From NCBI RefSeq assembly GCF_008831285.2, contig NC_045146.1:23701703-23765702 (forward strand): DNA of 64,000 bases, in the 5' to 3' direction. The DNA comes from Nymphaea colorata. Its lineage: Eukaryota > Streptophyta > Magnoliopsida > Nymphaeales > Nymphaeaceae. Under the pieces are notes generated by a model, which was not told the origin of the DNA, made no database searches, and saw nothing but the letters and a program-made list of their open reading frames with translations. Made by a program: the position numbers and the translations under genes. Below are positions 45,484-56,853 of this stretch, piece by piece; the first letter of the stretch is position 1, and every line of letters starts with the position of its first letter.

Positions 45484-46326
45484 TCAACACCCTGTAACGA
45501 TGTTGAGGAGGGAGACTTTAGCTTGGATCATGCATCTCAAGAGATCCTCCAATTCCACTTCTGTTTCACCCAATTTAAGATCCAATGGCCTTTGTGCTTC
45601 TTGGGCATCTTCCTTCCGTGCAGTCTTGGATGAATGGCTGTGCATTCTGAGGATAGCCATATCTGCCCTCTCTACTTCGCCAACAAAATCTTCATCACCT
45701 TCTGCTTCATGGATCTTGGAACTCAATAATCTTGAGAAGATGGATTGTGTTGCCTTTCTCCCCGAGATGATCAAACTAAGAAGGGTAAAGGTAGAGACGG
45801 TAACAGCCCTCACATCCTTGAAGACCTGATCAACCACGTCGAGGTTGTCACCAGATGAGGACGCATGCTTCTCGACACTGCTCACTAATCTCAGGCACTT
45901 GCCCATCTCCTTCTTCATCCTCTTCCTGCTGCACTGATATGCGCAGATGCCAGCTTCCAAACCAGGATCGCCTCTTCGAAACATGGATCGAAGGGATTGG
46001 TGTTGCTCCTTAGTTTGCTGTAACGAGTCCTTCACCAGCCCGCAGGCATCCATCAAGCAGAGGAAGTCGTCCATCATCTCCCTCACCAAACTCCCTTTGC
46101 CACAAAGAGCCTGTTGAGTGAGAGGTAGTTGCAGGAAGGCATTGACGGAAGCGTAGAGGTCCTTGAGATGCCCAAGTCTGGTAACCAACCGTGCCTTCCT
46201 TGATGGGCAGGCTTCCCAGGCCTTAACCAGATGAATGCACTCCTGGACTCTGGCCAAGCTTGGGTGGGACTTTGAGGGAAAACTAGTGGAACGAATGTGG
46301 AAAGATTTTGCAGAAGTAGTTGCCAT
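45484..46326 (-). CDS. DUF241 family protein D8
   Basis: Intact 280-aa DUF241 protein, paired with D6. It starts MATTSAKSFHIRS. A 9-bp in-frame deletion turns EAQREMQALDLKLGE of D6 into EAQRPLDLKLGE. Other differences from D6 are scattered (for example CLHLVKAWEA to CIHLVKAWEA and LCGKES to LCGKGS), so the D6-D8 pair is older or less homogenised than the D5-D7 pair in the same block. The C-terminal block MIQAKVSLLNIVTGC is intact. Confidence 0.94.
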   Translation of the reverse strand: MATTSAKSFHIRSTSFPSKSHPSLARVQECIHLVKAWEACPSRKARLVTRLGHLKDLYASVNAFLQLPLTQQALCGKGSLVREMMDDFLCLMDACGLVKDSLQQTKEQHQSLRSMFRRGDPGLEAGICAYQCSRKRMKKEMGKCLRLVSSVEKHASSSGDNLDVVDQVFKDVRAVTVSTFTLLSLIISGRKATQSIFSRLLSSKIHEAEGDEDFVGEVERADMAILRMHSHSSKTARKEDAQEAQRPLDLKLGETEVELEDLLRCMIQAKVSLLNIVTGC

Positions 46327-46413
46327 CTTCTCCTTGTATGTTTTAGGCTCTGAAAGCAGAATGATCACCAAGATGATGATCTGAAGATGATGAATCCCTC
46401 CCCACGATCCTTC

Positions 46414-46456
46414 TTATATATCTTGCAAAGAGAGGGGAAACTGAAATCTTTTGACT
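46414..46456 (-). promoter_or_regulatory. D8 core promoter: W-box plus TATA
   Basis: TATATAA at 46414-46420, 88 bp above the ATG. W-box TTGACT (plus-strand reading) at 46451-46456. Confidence 0.55.
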
Positions 46457-48472
46457 GAAACTTGTCTCTAGGTGAGGGTGCAGCGTATCAGCGAGATGCT
46501 CGGCCATATGTCGACCGATGGTCGCCATTGAGCATCTGCGCGACTTCTAGTTTGTTTGGCCATGGAGATGAGGTGGAGCGTCATTATTGTCTCCTCCAGT
46601 TTCTAATGTACTGTGGCATTTTATATTTCACCATTCTGCTTCCATTGAAGACGGATCGTCCGCCAGATCCTGTCTTCCCTCTACCCAACATTGTATTCCA
46701 ATTCGTGAAAGCTCTACGCCTCTACAGCTTAAACGATGCTTTTTTTTTTATTACCTGCACGAGGGATGATTATAGTCTATCACATGATTCGTTATAAAGA
46801 TTTTCCCCCCCTTTTTTTCCTGAAGTTACGAACAACCATCATATGCACCACCACCATTAAATTGACTTCATTCAAAACTGGGATCAAGTCACGGTACTTT
46901 GATTTGAAATTGAATATGTTACAAAGAAACAGCTCAATCTTTCTTCTCCGCTTCCCCTACATAACGCCATGGAAAAACCGAGTGTTCTGATCGCTTTCTT
47001 GAAGCCACTTAATCCAAAACGTTTGGCTCGATTTCATGTTTGAATCGATTCACTCTACCGGTAGATGATTCAAAGGCGTCTTATGTCAACTTATTCTCTT
47101 ATATCATAATTTCCTATGTTATAGGTAATTTGTATATATTTTTTATTTATTTTTCAAAAAGTGAAAATGGGTGTTATCATATTTTAATAGTAATCAAATC
47201 CAATCTCTTCTTACGAAGAAGAACAGATTGGAAAATGTAACGTAAAAAAATATTTAATGTATTTCGCAGTCTTATGATGAGCTTCTCTATGTGCACGTGA
47301 AGGTGGCAGTAAACAAAAGAATATGTGCACGCCCTTCACTCGCTAAGATCAGGCTGCGTTGAACACCTGGCTGCCTCTATAGCTGTGAAGATAACCGTGC
47401 AAAACTGTGGGGAAAATAAAATATGGTGCGATCACCTATGTGAACAATGAAGATTGACAAAGTGCACTTGAACCTATTTTGTTTGGTTTCATCCATAATA
47501 TCTGGATAAATGACTATATATATATATATATTGATGGAAAACAGGAACAAAAACCAAAACCTTTAATTTTTTTAAAAATTATTCCAAATAAAACATAAAT
47601 GCCTAAAAATCTTTATAAAAACTCTTTTGATATGAAACATACTTTAAGTTAAGTTGTTTCTACGAAAAATGTGAACTTTTTGTCATCAAAATATTAATGC
47701 TATGAGAGCTATCTATTTTTGCTTATTATCAAAAAATTATTAAAATTTCAATTTAACACATGTTTTGTATCAAACTATTTTTAAAATCATGTCGTTAAAG
47801 TTAGATTGCAAACAAAAACGATGTGGTTTTTGTTCTTGACTTAATTGACTGGTTATATATATATATCAACCCTAAGAAAATAGACTAGTGTTGTGAAAAA
47901 TGATGTGTAAAATGAACGTGTTGATTTGGTAAATCAGTCAATTTACTAATTCAGCTAAATTGTTTATGAAATAGCAAATTATTTTAAAATTTCAACATAT
48001 AAACAAACAGAATTATACAAAAAATAATTAAAAATTAAATATCTTAAATATTTAAAAAAAAATAAATGACTTGGGTTACTCTTGACTCAGCCACCCAATC
48101 AAATTAATTTGTCGATGTTTTGATTTAAATTGACTAATCCTGATACCATTGATATGATACTTTAACTGGTAAGCAATTTTGTAAAAAATGCAAATATGTA
48201 AAAGTCCATATTTATCCTACCACCCCTTCGCCGAAAAAATACAAGGTCGATACAGGTTTGTATTATTTAAATAGTTTATATTTTTAAAAACCATAATTGA
48301 AAAAAAAAAGGATAACACTTGCCGTTATTTAGCCATAAATACCAATTATTTAGATGACTAGTGGGAACTGGGAAATGGGGTGTTGACAATTATTAAGCTC
48401 CAAAGGAAACATATAAAGCAGCTGGTCATGCTGGGGTACGCAATTCTTGTGTGTGTTAATAAAGAATAATTA

Positions 48473-48532
<60 letters not shown>

Positions 48533-49439
48533 AACTTACACCAAACATTGACACAGCCCATAACATTACTGAGTCGAGGGGGCCCTTTGGATCTTTTCTG
48601 TACAACTTGTTTTTTTGTCTGAACTTATTAATTTTTAAGAAAATACATTCAATTTGTTTATTTAATTCTCGCTATTTCCTACTTCTGCCCTTTAAACATT
48701 GAGCAAATTAGCTTCAAACTTATTTGCTATTATAAAAAAAGTTTGCATCGTGCCACATTATTTTATTTATAAGGGAAGGATACATGCGCCGCGTTGTTAG
48801 GAAAAATTGTTAACGAATAACCGGCCTAAGCAGCTAAGCTCTATTGCGCGTGAATTTACTGTAATCTTCTATTTTCTGAACTTTTTTGCCATCTCTCAGT
48901 GTCTTGAATAACAAGCAAGTAAATGCTTAAGCATGTGTCATGTTGGTAGTATGGCTACTGAGTCATCATCCCACCTTTTCTTATCATGCGGTCTCCGAGT
49001 GACTCTTCTCCTGATTAACGTGTGGTAGTTAGTTAATTGTCTTGGCGCAGTTCATGAGATGATTAAGTATGTCCTTTATTGTTAGCAAGAAACCAAGGAA
49101 AGAAATTGAATTTGGGTCCTCAGAAACTAATCATTTGACACCACTTTTTCAAAGTTTATAGCAGATTTTCTGTGAAGAACCAGAATGAATTTAAAGCTCA
49201 AAACTGAAGATTCCATGGCCGACTAACTGGCCAACCGTTTCAATTATATTTACTTCCATCACAGTCGTTTGGATCACCAAGGCCGCTGAAGGTAACACCC
49301 AATTTTCGTTGTGCACCCAAGCAGATCTTTGTAAATTTTCAATGATACAAATAGCGAATCAAGCAAAATAGACAGAAAATTTTTCACAAAAATGGGCTTT
49401 CATTATATACTTTTGCATATACAAAATCGACAATGGGGG
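46457..49439. other. D8 upstream module and long spacer to D9
   Basis: Shared 5' module to about 46740. Intergenic-unit DNA at 47000-47420 is related to 42.3-43.0 kb and 57.9-58.6 kb. AT-rich DNA at 47860-48360 matches 58860-59260. A TA microsatellite lies at 48475-48530. No gene is seen. Confidence 0.5.
48475..48530. repeat. TA microsatellite
   Basis: Simple AT dinucleotide run of about 55 bp. The matching place in block B2 lacks it, so it grew after duplication or was lost there. Confidence 0.85.
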
Positions 49440-49476
49440 ATCCTTAGTGATCCTCTAAAATGCGGATGCTAAGGAT
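49440..49476 (-). promoter_or_regulatory. 3' UTR hairpin of D9
   Basis: AUCCUUAG/CUAAGGAU 8-bp stem with inner AUCC/GGAU, the same as D7. Confidence 0.55.
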
Positions 49477-49515
49477 TAATTAAGTTTGAGCAAGTGGATG
49501 GACAGTAAAGCCTGA

Positions 49516-50367
49516 TCAACATCCTGCAACGATGTTGAGGAGGGAGACTTTAGCCTGGATCATGCATCTAAAGACATCCTCCAACTCCGCCTCTGTCTCA
49601 CTCAATTTAAGATCTAATGCCTGCATCTGGATTTGTGCTTCTTGGGCAACATCCTCCCTCACAGTCTTGGATGAATGACCAAGCAGTCTAAAGATAGCCA
49701 CATCTGCCCTCTCTAGTTCAGTGACACAATCTTCATCACCTTCTGCAACATGGCTCTTGGAACTCAATAATCTGGAGAAGATGGATTGTGTTGACCTTCT
49801 TCCCGAGACGATCAAACTTAGAAGGCTAAAGGTAGAGACGGTAACATCTCTCACATCCTTGATGACCTGATCAACCACATCGAGGTTGTCACCAGAAGAG
49901 GACGCATGCTTCTCCACACTTTTCACTAATCTGAGGCACTTGTCCATCTTCTTCTTCATCCTCTTCTTGCTGCACTGATATGCGCAGATGCCAGCTTCCA
50001 GTCCAGAATCGCCTCTTCGAAGCATGGATCGAAGGGATTGGTGTTGCTCCCTCGTTTGCTGCAATGAGTCCTTCACCAATCCACAGGCATCCATTAAGCA
50101 GAGGAAGTCGTCCATCAACTCCACCACCAAACTCTCTTTGCCGCAAAGAACCTGTTGAGTGAGTGGGAGTTGCAGGAAAGCATTGACGGAAGCGTAGAGG
50201 TCCTTGAGATGCCCAAGTCTGGTCACCAACTGTGCCTTCCTTGATGGGCAGGCTTCCCAGGCCTTAACCAGATGAAGGCACTCCTGGACTCTGGCCAAGT
50301 TTGGGTGGGACTTTGAGGGAAAGCTAGTGGAACGAACGTGGAAAGATTTTGCAGAAGTACTCGCCAT
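49516..50367 (-). CDS. DUF241 family protein D9
   Basis: Intact 283-aa DUF241 protein. Landmarks: SFHVRSTSFPSKSHP, LPLTQQVLCGKE (one Ala-to-Val change), CSKKRMKKKM and MIQAKVSLLNIVAGC. It is the undamaged partner of D12 in block B; the last 60 residues are nearly identical between them, while the middle (residues about 150-200) differs more. The promoter has TATATAA but no W-box. The family start MASTSAKSF is at 50367. Confidence 0.94.
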   Translation of the reverse strand: MASTSAKSFHVRSTSFPSKSHPNLARVQECLHLVKAWEACPSRKAQLVTRLGHLKDLYASVNAFLQLPLTQQVLCGKESLVVELMDDFLCLMDACGLVKDSLQQTREQHQSLRSMLRRGDSGLEAGICAYQCSKKRMKKKMDKCLRLVKSVEKHASSSGDNLDVVDQVIKDVRDVTVSTFSLLSLIVSGRRSTQSIFSRLLSSKSHVAEGDEDCVTELERADVAIFRLLGHSSKTVREDVAQEAQIQMQALDLKLSETEAELEDVFRCMIQAKVSLLNIVAGC

Positions 50368-50454
50368 TTTCTCTTTCTTTTCTTCTGGGAGTGAAGGCAA
50401 AACAATCAAGATGATGATCTGATGATGATGGTGAAGTCCTTCACCGGTCTCCCC

Positions 50455-50461
50455 TTATATA
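50455..50461 (-). promoter_or_regulatory. TATA box of D9
   Basis: TATATAA, 88 bp above the D9 ATG. The upstream sequence is rearranged compared with D4-D8, with two AAAGATT/TTTCCGCTTGCTCC-like stretches and no W-box. Confidence 0.55.
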
Positions 50462-52549
50462 GCCTACGCTGGGGAGCAAGCGGAAATTTTTCATCAGGAG
50501 ACAACCCGAATCTTTCATTTGTTTGCGCACGAAAGTATTCGATTAGGTGCCCAGCCCTGTCTGCCATCGGTTCCTCTTCAAGTAACTAAACAATTCCATA
50601 CTTACTTAGACGAGGAGGTGGATCATGTGGCTTCTCTGGGTCTTTGTCTCCCTCCAAGCCCTTCTGCATATGAACAATATATATTTGATCGTCCCTCTCT
50701 GTCAAAAGATTTCAATGATCCTTGATGGCTCATTTCCCATGAGAACCTTGTCTCTTGCCTAGCCAGCATTCACTTCTGGACAGAAAAGCGCTACATTTCA
50801 TATGATTCTTTTAACGAAATAAACTTATTTAGTAGCACGTGATATGTTGGTGCATGCCATGGCCATAGCAGTAATAAAATGCAGAAATTCTGCGATCCTG
50901 GCATCGGTATCTACATATTGGATTTTCTGCCCTCTTTATTTTTAACTTTAGCCTGTAATAGTAACAGAAAAATCTACTTTGTTAATTTGGGCTTTCTAAG
51001 CGCTGCATATGGCATGGCTTGTCTTCATCTGAGTGGTGAATGCGGTTTGATGGCAAGAGTTCGCACGTGAAGAAAGCAATACATTAAGGCATTCCTTGTC
51101 GATTTCGATGAGAACGAGTGTTTTTCTTCTGAAACTAAGCCAGATGCTGCTTAATGAAAAAACCAAGTGCCTCTATTGGCGTGTAGCTCTGCTGCATGTA
51201 GTGTATTTTGATCTCCTCAAGGTGATCCATTCTCGATGGATGGGGATCATTGCTCTTAACAAGACGTGTCCTTTTGTCCTTGTTCTACTGAACCGTATTG
51301 AATTTTAATCATTTTATCCCAAGAAAAGGAGAGACCTGTTGCTTGAAGCGGCATTCCGCTCTCTCTTTCTGTGGATTCTCTATTTCATCTCGGAAGGACT
51401 GCCACGGCTAATTTATGTTTAATTTATTCAGTGGAAGGGGAAAGGATATACTGCACCCTCCTTCGTTTTCTAAGAACAGACAGCCAATCTTGTGCTTGCT
51501 ACCACGTTAATATGTTTTTTTTTTCTTCATAAATAGTCATTTTTGGAGTATGATTAACATGCACTTCAACTGCTAATTGAAGCAAACTGATTTACGAACT
51601 GTTGATTGCGATAACCTGATACCCAGATTGTTTAAAGGAAAACACAGATCGAACTAGATCATGAGGAGAGGTACCTCACTGGCTAGAAAGTAAAACAAAG
51701 CAATATCATAAATTCTGGTGATATAAGGCCAACGGATATATAGATGACTTGTCTTGTTCCACAGAGATAACCACCTCAATGGCTGCATGTTCCCTGTGAT
51801 TCTTCAACAATGCCAGGGAAGGATTAGTGTCTTAACTTCCTGCTGGCGTTAAATTTTTGCACGAACAGATGTAATCATGATTAGAAAATAAAGCAGTGTA
51901 TACCTGAACGGCGATTTGTCGCCTTCTCTAAGATCACTACAAGAACTATTCTAGTTTTCCTCTCTAGTTGGTCCTTGTCTGGTGATCTGTTCTTTTGAGT
52001 TACTTTCTTAAGACACCTTTTTGTTTAGGAAGCAGTCGGATTTTTAAACGGAACCAATGACCCTTTTATGTATTTAAACAAGCTGCATTATCACAAAAGT
52101 TGAATAGATTATTGTATGTTGGTTCGTTTTAAAAGTCGAATAGATTATTGTATGTTGGTTCATTTGCAGCATATCAAGAAACATCTCCAGGTTTTAAATT
52201 TTTATCAACCACATTGTTGCTTATTCTATCTTCCAATTTTTGTTATGAGATTTCTTGACAAAATCGTGAAGAAAAATTAAATTGTTTAAAAATCTCCAAG
52301 GACCAAATTAGGGCGACAGAACGCCTCCTTAGATTTTGACACCAACTTACCGCTTTAGCGGGATTTCAGCACAGGTAGAGAACCAATTCAAAATATATAA
52401 GCTTGTACAAGTATCAGTTACTGGGAAAGAATGCCGAATTTAATTGCATGTAACTTTTGTTACATAGAAGTTTAAGCGACACAGAAATTTTTTCCCTTAA
52501 TACATAACGAAAATTTATAACTTGTGAACATGCAAACATAGCAGTTGGT
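50462..52549. other. D9 upstream module and spacer to D10
   Basis: Shared 5' module to about 50720, then DNA closely matched by 60756-62680. No gene is seen. A 67-69 codon open frame (about 51108-51308 and 61395-61592) is kept in both blocks but with many residue changes. Confidence 0.5.
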
Positions 52550-52584
52550 TCCCTAGCCATCCTTCAAAATGCAGGTACCAAGGA
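52550..52584 (-). promoter_or_regulatory. 3' hairpin relic of D10
   Basis: UCCUUGG/CUAGGGA still pairs using wobbles, although the gene is dead. Confidence 0.35.
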
Positions 52585-52599
52585 TTGAGTTTGAGCATA

Positions 52600-53032
52600 T
52601 TGGCTCTTTTCTGGCTCAACACTCACTACACGAACGATGTTGGGACACTGCTTGGTCCATAGACTCTCTACGTAACATGCTCCAAATCTGCCACTCTTTC
52701 CTCGAGCTGATATCTAATGCTTTCTTTCGCCTTTCTGCAACTGCTGCCCTTGTAGGCACACACGTCAGCTCCCAAACCGAAAGGATTGACCTGTTTCCCT
52801 CATGTAACACTAATGACTGCTGTATCATCCCACAGGCAGTCATTAAGCTTACAAGGACATCCATCGACTCTGATCCCATGCTGTTAAGGTGTCCAATTAA
52901 TCCATTGACCAATTGTGCCTTCCTTGAGGGAGAGGATTTCCAACCATTAACCAAATAAAGGCGCTCTTGGGTTCGGGCTACGATTGAAGAAAGCTAGCGG
53001 AACAAATGTGGAAAGATTTTGCAGAAGTTCAT
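52600..53032 (-). pseudogene. DUF241 pseudogene D10
   Basis: Short DUF241 relic. The start region reads ATGAACTTCTGCAAAATC, missing 7 bp found in intact copies, so the frame is lost at once. Recognisable pieces are NGWKSSPSRKAQLVNGLIGHL (from AWEASPSRKAQLVTRLGHL) and KKALDISSRKE (from KQMEALDxSLxE). The QLPLTQQAL stretch is missing, and so is most of the middle between the basic block and the ALD block. The tail near 52612-52660 still resembles the family end. The same early lesions occur in D13, but D10 has an extra internal deletion. Confidence 0.8.
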
Positions 53033-55858
53033 AGCTGCTGTTCCTGTTATTTCTGTTGTGGAAGAAAATACCAGTAAGCAACATCACAAAAGGGCACTCC
53101 TTTCCCTGATCTTTCTCATATAGCTTTCACTGCAATGCAACTAGAATCATTTGTTGAAACATGTTGCTGGATGAGCATGTGGCCGGTCAGTCATGCCTAC
53201 GGTTGGTCGCCATCAAACTATGAAAATTAATCATTTCAATTTGTTTAGAGAAGGAAATGAGGTGGACCATATGGGTTTGTCTCCTGTACCGATCTTCAAT
53301 CCGTGTTCCTGAGCCCTAACTATGAGAACTAAAAGCCCACGAGTGCTTTGTCTTTGGCCTACCCAACATGCATTGCTACAAATAAAACATGACAACTCAG
53401 ATGATTCTTATAAAATGATAAAATTAAAGGATGGATCCTTGATGTTGTGATGAATACCGCATATAACAAAAGGCCCTCTGTATCTGATCATATCTCGTAT
53501 GTTTTAACTTGCCCGGTAATGGTGAAAATAAATTACTTTCTGTTGATAAGGTGGCGTTTATCCTCACTTATTGGTAATCCAAGAAGCCTCATGCACGTGG
53601 TTTCAAAGGAGAAACTGGTGAAGGTTTGATATGTTGCCGTCCGCATTCACTTGGTCCATGTGACTGTTCTGTACCTATGATGTCCTTTCTCAGAGCAAGG
53701 ATCGGTAGACACCAAAATTGCATGAGATTCAGGAAGCATCAAGCCTTTTCTTTTCTATCCCCTTCATAGGACTGAGAAGGAACCTTCCAGGCTCGGATCA
53801 CTTAAATGAGTTTGCTTACCATGTTTTTGAAGACAGTATTATAAGAAAGCTTTGGATGCATGCAATTCAATACCTAAGGCAGTTTAGCAGATCAGGTGTG
53901 CACATGTGTGTGCATGTGGTGTTACAATATATGTCTATTTATTTTAGTATACAACGATCTTCCACAATGTGACCCACAGGGCAGTTCAAATTAGCTGCTA
54001 AAACACCAATTTCCAGGAAATTAACGGATCTAATTCGTTTCCAACACAACTTTGTGATTCTGTGAATATGGCTTTTCTGATGAATGTGTGTTAATGGAGG
54101 CTGTTTGAACTAGTGTGAGAATAGCTTCTATTAGAAACTGCCATCTTTCTACTGTGTTTGAGGTTTTGTAGTTGAAGATTGAACTGAGATGTAATTTTCT
54201 CTCTTCTTAAAATGATGATTGGAGAGCAATGGAATCAGTCAGTGTCAGTTGGAAGCAATAGTGTGATACATGAAGTAGATCGCCTGGTTATGTCTGCAAT
54301 ATCTTTGGCATTGCAAGTTTTTTATTGTGATGTTTCATTGAGCAGATGGTGGTCATGAAGGTTTCATGACACCAGAACCTGATTGAATTTGGATTTTTTG
54401 TTATCAATGAACAGAAAGAAGATGCATTGATGATGTCACAAGAAGCAACGCTGCACTTTCCTTGATTAATTCATTTGGTGGAAGCACACGCATTCACTTA
54501 ATTCATAAAAAAACTCGGAAATTTGATGGTCTAACAGCAACACAGCATGAATATTGAATTAATATAGGTAACGATCATCTTCAAATCTTCTTTGATCTGA
54601 ATATGGTTTCTAGGTCGCTAATAAGATCTCCAAATCTGGACACATGAAAGAATATAGACTAATTAACGAATTTTAATGCGAGCAGTTTAATAGATCCAAT
54701 ATTTTGTAGAATTTAACCTCTACAAATTTTCTGCAAAAATTGTTGTTACACAGTTCGAGATGTATCAGGCTATGGAATTTCTTACTTGGACTCAGTATGG
54801 ATTTTGAGATCTTTGAAAGAAATAGACGTTCTACACTCGCTCTTCCTTACAGGAATTTTTCTTATCTTAATGTATAATGGTTTACAAATCAACCCCTACC
54901 TTTTCAATTAACCATTCGGCATTGGTCCTTAAGTTGAGGATTCTCCTACATGATGTTGCTCTTCGAACAAGACGAAGTAAGTGCCCTTAAAATGGAAGGA
55001 CAGGCGCTATTAGATTATACAATAATCTTGAACACTAAATCCACTTCACTAACAACTAAACCGAGCTAAGCTGCTGACAAGGTTATATTAGCAGAACGGT
55101 GGGTATCACTTCAAGGAACCAATGTCAAGGATGGACTTATCAATTGCATTGATGTGGCAATGGGTTTGTGAATTGCATTTATGCGTAGACGAATTTGTCA
55201 ATTCCGTAAATCTTGGGAAGATAGCGTTTCAAATATAAATTTATGTAAGACTTCTGCTTATGCAGCTAAGCCCCTACGAAGCATTTCAGCTGTTCAGCAT
55301 CTCTCTGCTATGTATAGTTGGTGTCAAAATTCTTGTTGCAGACTAGTTCTTGCTCTGTTCTCATCCGTCCCACTTTTTCAGCTTATCTTCTATTCAATTT
55401 TCACTAGTTTCACGTTGAAATTTGTTCCCGAGAATGGAATTATGCTAACACTGTTTCATCCATGATAATAATAAGCTTCCCATCTGAAGCTACCACATTC
55501 CTTCACTCTGTTTTGTCATGAGTCTGAAAGAATCAACCGCTACCTACTGTACTCATCACTTGTCTTGGTTCTCTTCCAAGTTCACTCACACAATGAATAG
55601 ATGAGCGTGGAGCCCGATCCCAATTTAATAACCTTTCCCTGTACCTCATGGAACCAACTTGACGGTAATTATTTGTAATTTTGCAGGTAAGGGGTATTAG
55701 CATAATTTTCTGTGTGATCATTGCAATAATTTGAGTTCAGAACGGTGTAATTTTCTTATATAAAAGAACAGATCAAGCAAAATAGATGGACACGGAAATT
55801 TCGTCCCGAAATTGGGGTTTCATTTATATACTTTTGAATATACAAAATGGACAATTGT
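53033..55858. other. spacer between D10 and D11
   Basis: D10 5' module relic to about 53420, similar to the D11 and D13 flanks. Then AT-rich DNA to 55700 with no gene, RNA or repeat that I recognise. Confidence 0.5.
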
Positions 55859-55893
55859 TCCTTAGTAATCCTCTAAAATGCGGATGCCAAGGA
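55859..55893 (-). promoter_or_regulatory. 3' UTR hairpin of D11
   Basis: UCCUUGG pairs with CUAAGGA through one G-U wobble, an intermediate between the D6 and D7 stems. The inner stem AUCC/GGAU is kept. Confidence 0.5.
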
Positions 55894-55925
55894 TCATGTT
55901 TGAGCATGTTGGCAATATGAAAGAC

Positions 55926-56768
55926 TCAACACCCAGTAACGATGTTGAGGAGGGAGACTTTAGCTTGGATCATGCATCTGAAGACGTCCTCCAACTCCAC
56001 CTCTACTTCCCTCAAGCTAACGTCCAATTCTTCCATCAGCTTTTGTGCCTCCCGGGCATCTTCCTGCCTTATTGTCTTCAAAGAAGTGTCATGGAGTCTA
56101 AATATGGCCGCATCCGCCTTCTCTATTTCACCAACGTCATCTTCATCACTTTTTGAGCTCATGGAACTCAACAATCTTGAGAAGATGGACTTGGCTGCCT
56201 TTCTCCCGGAGATCACCGAACTAAGAGCGTTAAAGGTAGAGACCGTAACGGCCCTGACATCATTGAAGACCTGATCGACCATGTCAAGGTTGTCATTAGA
56301 CGAAGAAATGTGCTTCTCCATGTTCCTCAGCAATCTCAGGCACTTGGCCATGTCCTTCTTCATCCTCTTCCTGCTGCACTGATAGGCACAGATGCCAGAT
56401 TCCAAACCAGTGACGCCTCTCCGAAGCATGGATTGAAGGGTTTGATGTTGCTCCCTCATATGCGCCAACGAGTCTTTCACCAAACCGCAGGCATCCATTA
56501 AGCAGAGGTAGTCATCCATCAACTCCCTCACAAGCCTCTCTTTGCCACAAAGAGCCTGTTGAGTGAGAGGGAGTTGCAGGAAGACAACGATAGAAGCGTA
56601 CAAGTCCTTGAGGTGCCCAAGCCTGGTCACCAGTGGTGCCTTCCCTGATGGGCAGGCTTCCCAAGCCTTAACCAAGTGAAGGCACTCTTGGACGCCGGCC
56701 AAGTTTGGGTGGGACTCCGACGGAAAGCTAGTGGAGCGTGTGTGGAAAGATCTGGCTGAGGCTGCCAT
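55926..56768 (-). CDS. DUF241 family protein D11
   Basis: Intact 280-aa DUF241 protein of the D5/D7 sub-type (EELDVSLREVEVELEDVFRC). It begins MAASARSFHTRSTSFPSESHP, with ESHP in place of KSHP. LPLTQQALCGKE, CSRKRMKKDM and MIQAKVSLLNIVTGC are present. Its 3' flank resembles that of D5 and its 5' flank (56880-57150) resembles those of D10 and D13. It sits between the two B blocks. The ATG at 56768 is the family start. No W-box is seen. Confidence 0.94.
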   Translation of the reverse strand: MAASARSFHTRSTSFPSESHPNLAGVQECLHLVKAWEACPSGKAPLVTRLGHLKDLYASIVVFLQLPLTQQALCGKERLVRELMDDYLCLMDACGLVKDSLAHMREQHQTLQSMLRRGVTGLESGICAYQCSRKRMKKDMAKCLRLLRNMEKHISSSNDNLDMVDQVFNDVRAVTVSTFNALSSVISGRKAAKSIFSRLLSSMSSKSDEDDVGEIEKADAAIFRLHDTSLKTIRQEDAREAQKLMEELDVSLREVEVELEDVFRCMIQAKVSLLNIVTGC

Positions 56769-56846
56769 CGTTCTGATCTTCCGGTTGTGAAGGCAGAAAA
56801 AAATACCAAGACGCTTATGATGACGGACTCCTTCACTGGATCTTCC

Positions 56847-56853
56847 TTATATA
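56847..56853 (-). promoter_or_regulatory. TATA box of D11
   Basis: TATATAA, 79 bp above the D11 ATG, with GTTTGCTC just upstream. Confidence 0.55.

Larger units (their letters stand above)
43440..46900. repeat. array block A2 (D7 + D8)
   Basis: Second copy of the two-gene block at 38120-41990. The D7 coding region is almost identical to D5. D8 has diverged more from D6. Confidence 0.7.
46990..53580. repeat. array block B1 (D9 + D10)
   Basis: Repeated at about 57240-64000 (D12 + D13), offset about 10.2-10.3 kb. Similarity runs through genes and spacers, with indels. The right end of the second copy lies beyond the window. Confidence 0.75.

Noticed and set aside
51096-51308. Small open frame kept in both B blocks (also 61383-61592)
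   Set aside because: It stays open with an in-frame 3-bp indel, but about one residue in five differs, as expected for neutral drift of a recent duplication. No family match and no conserved start context.
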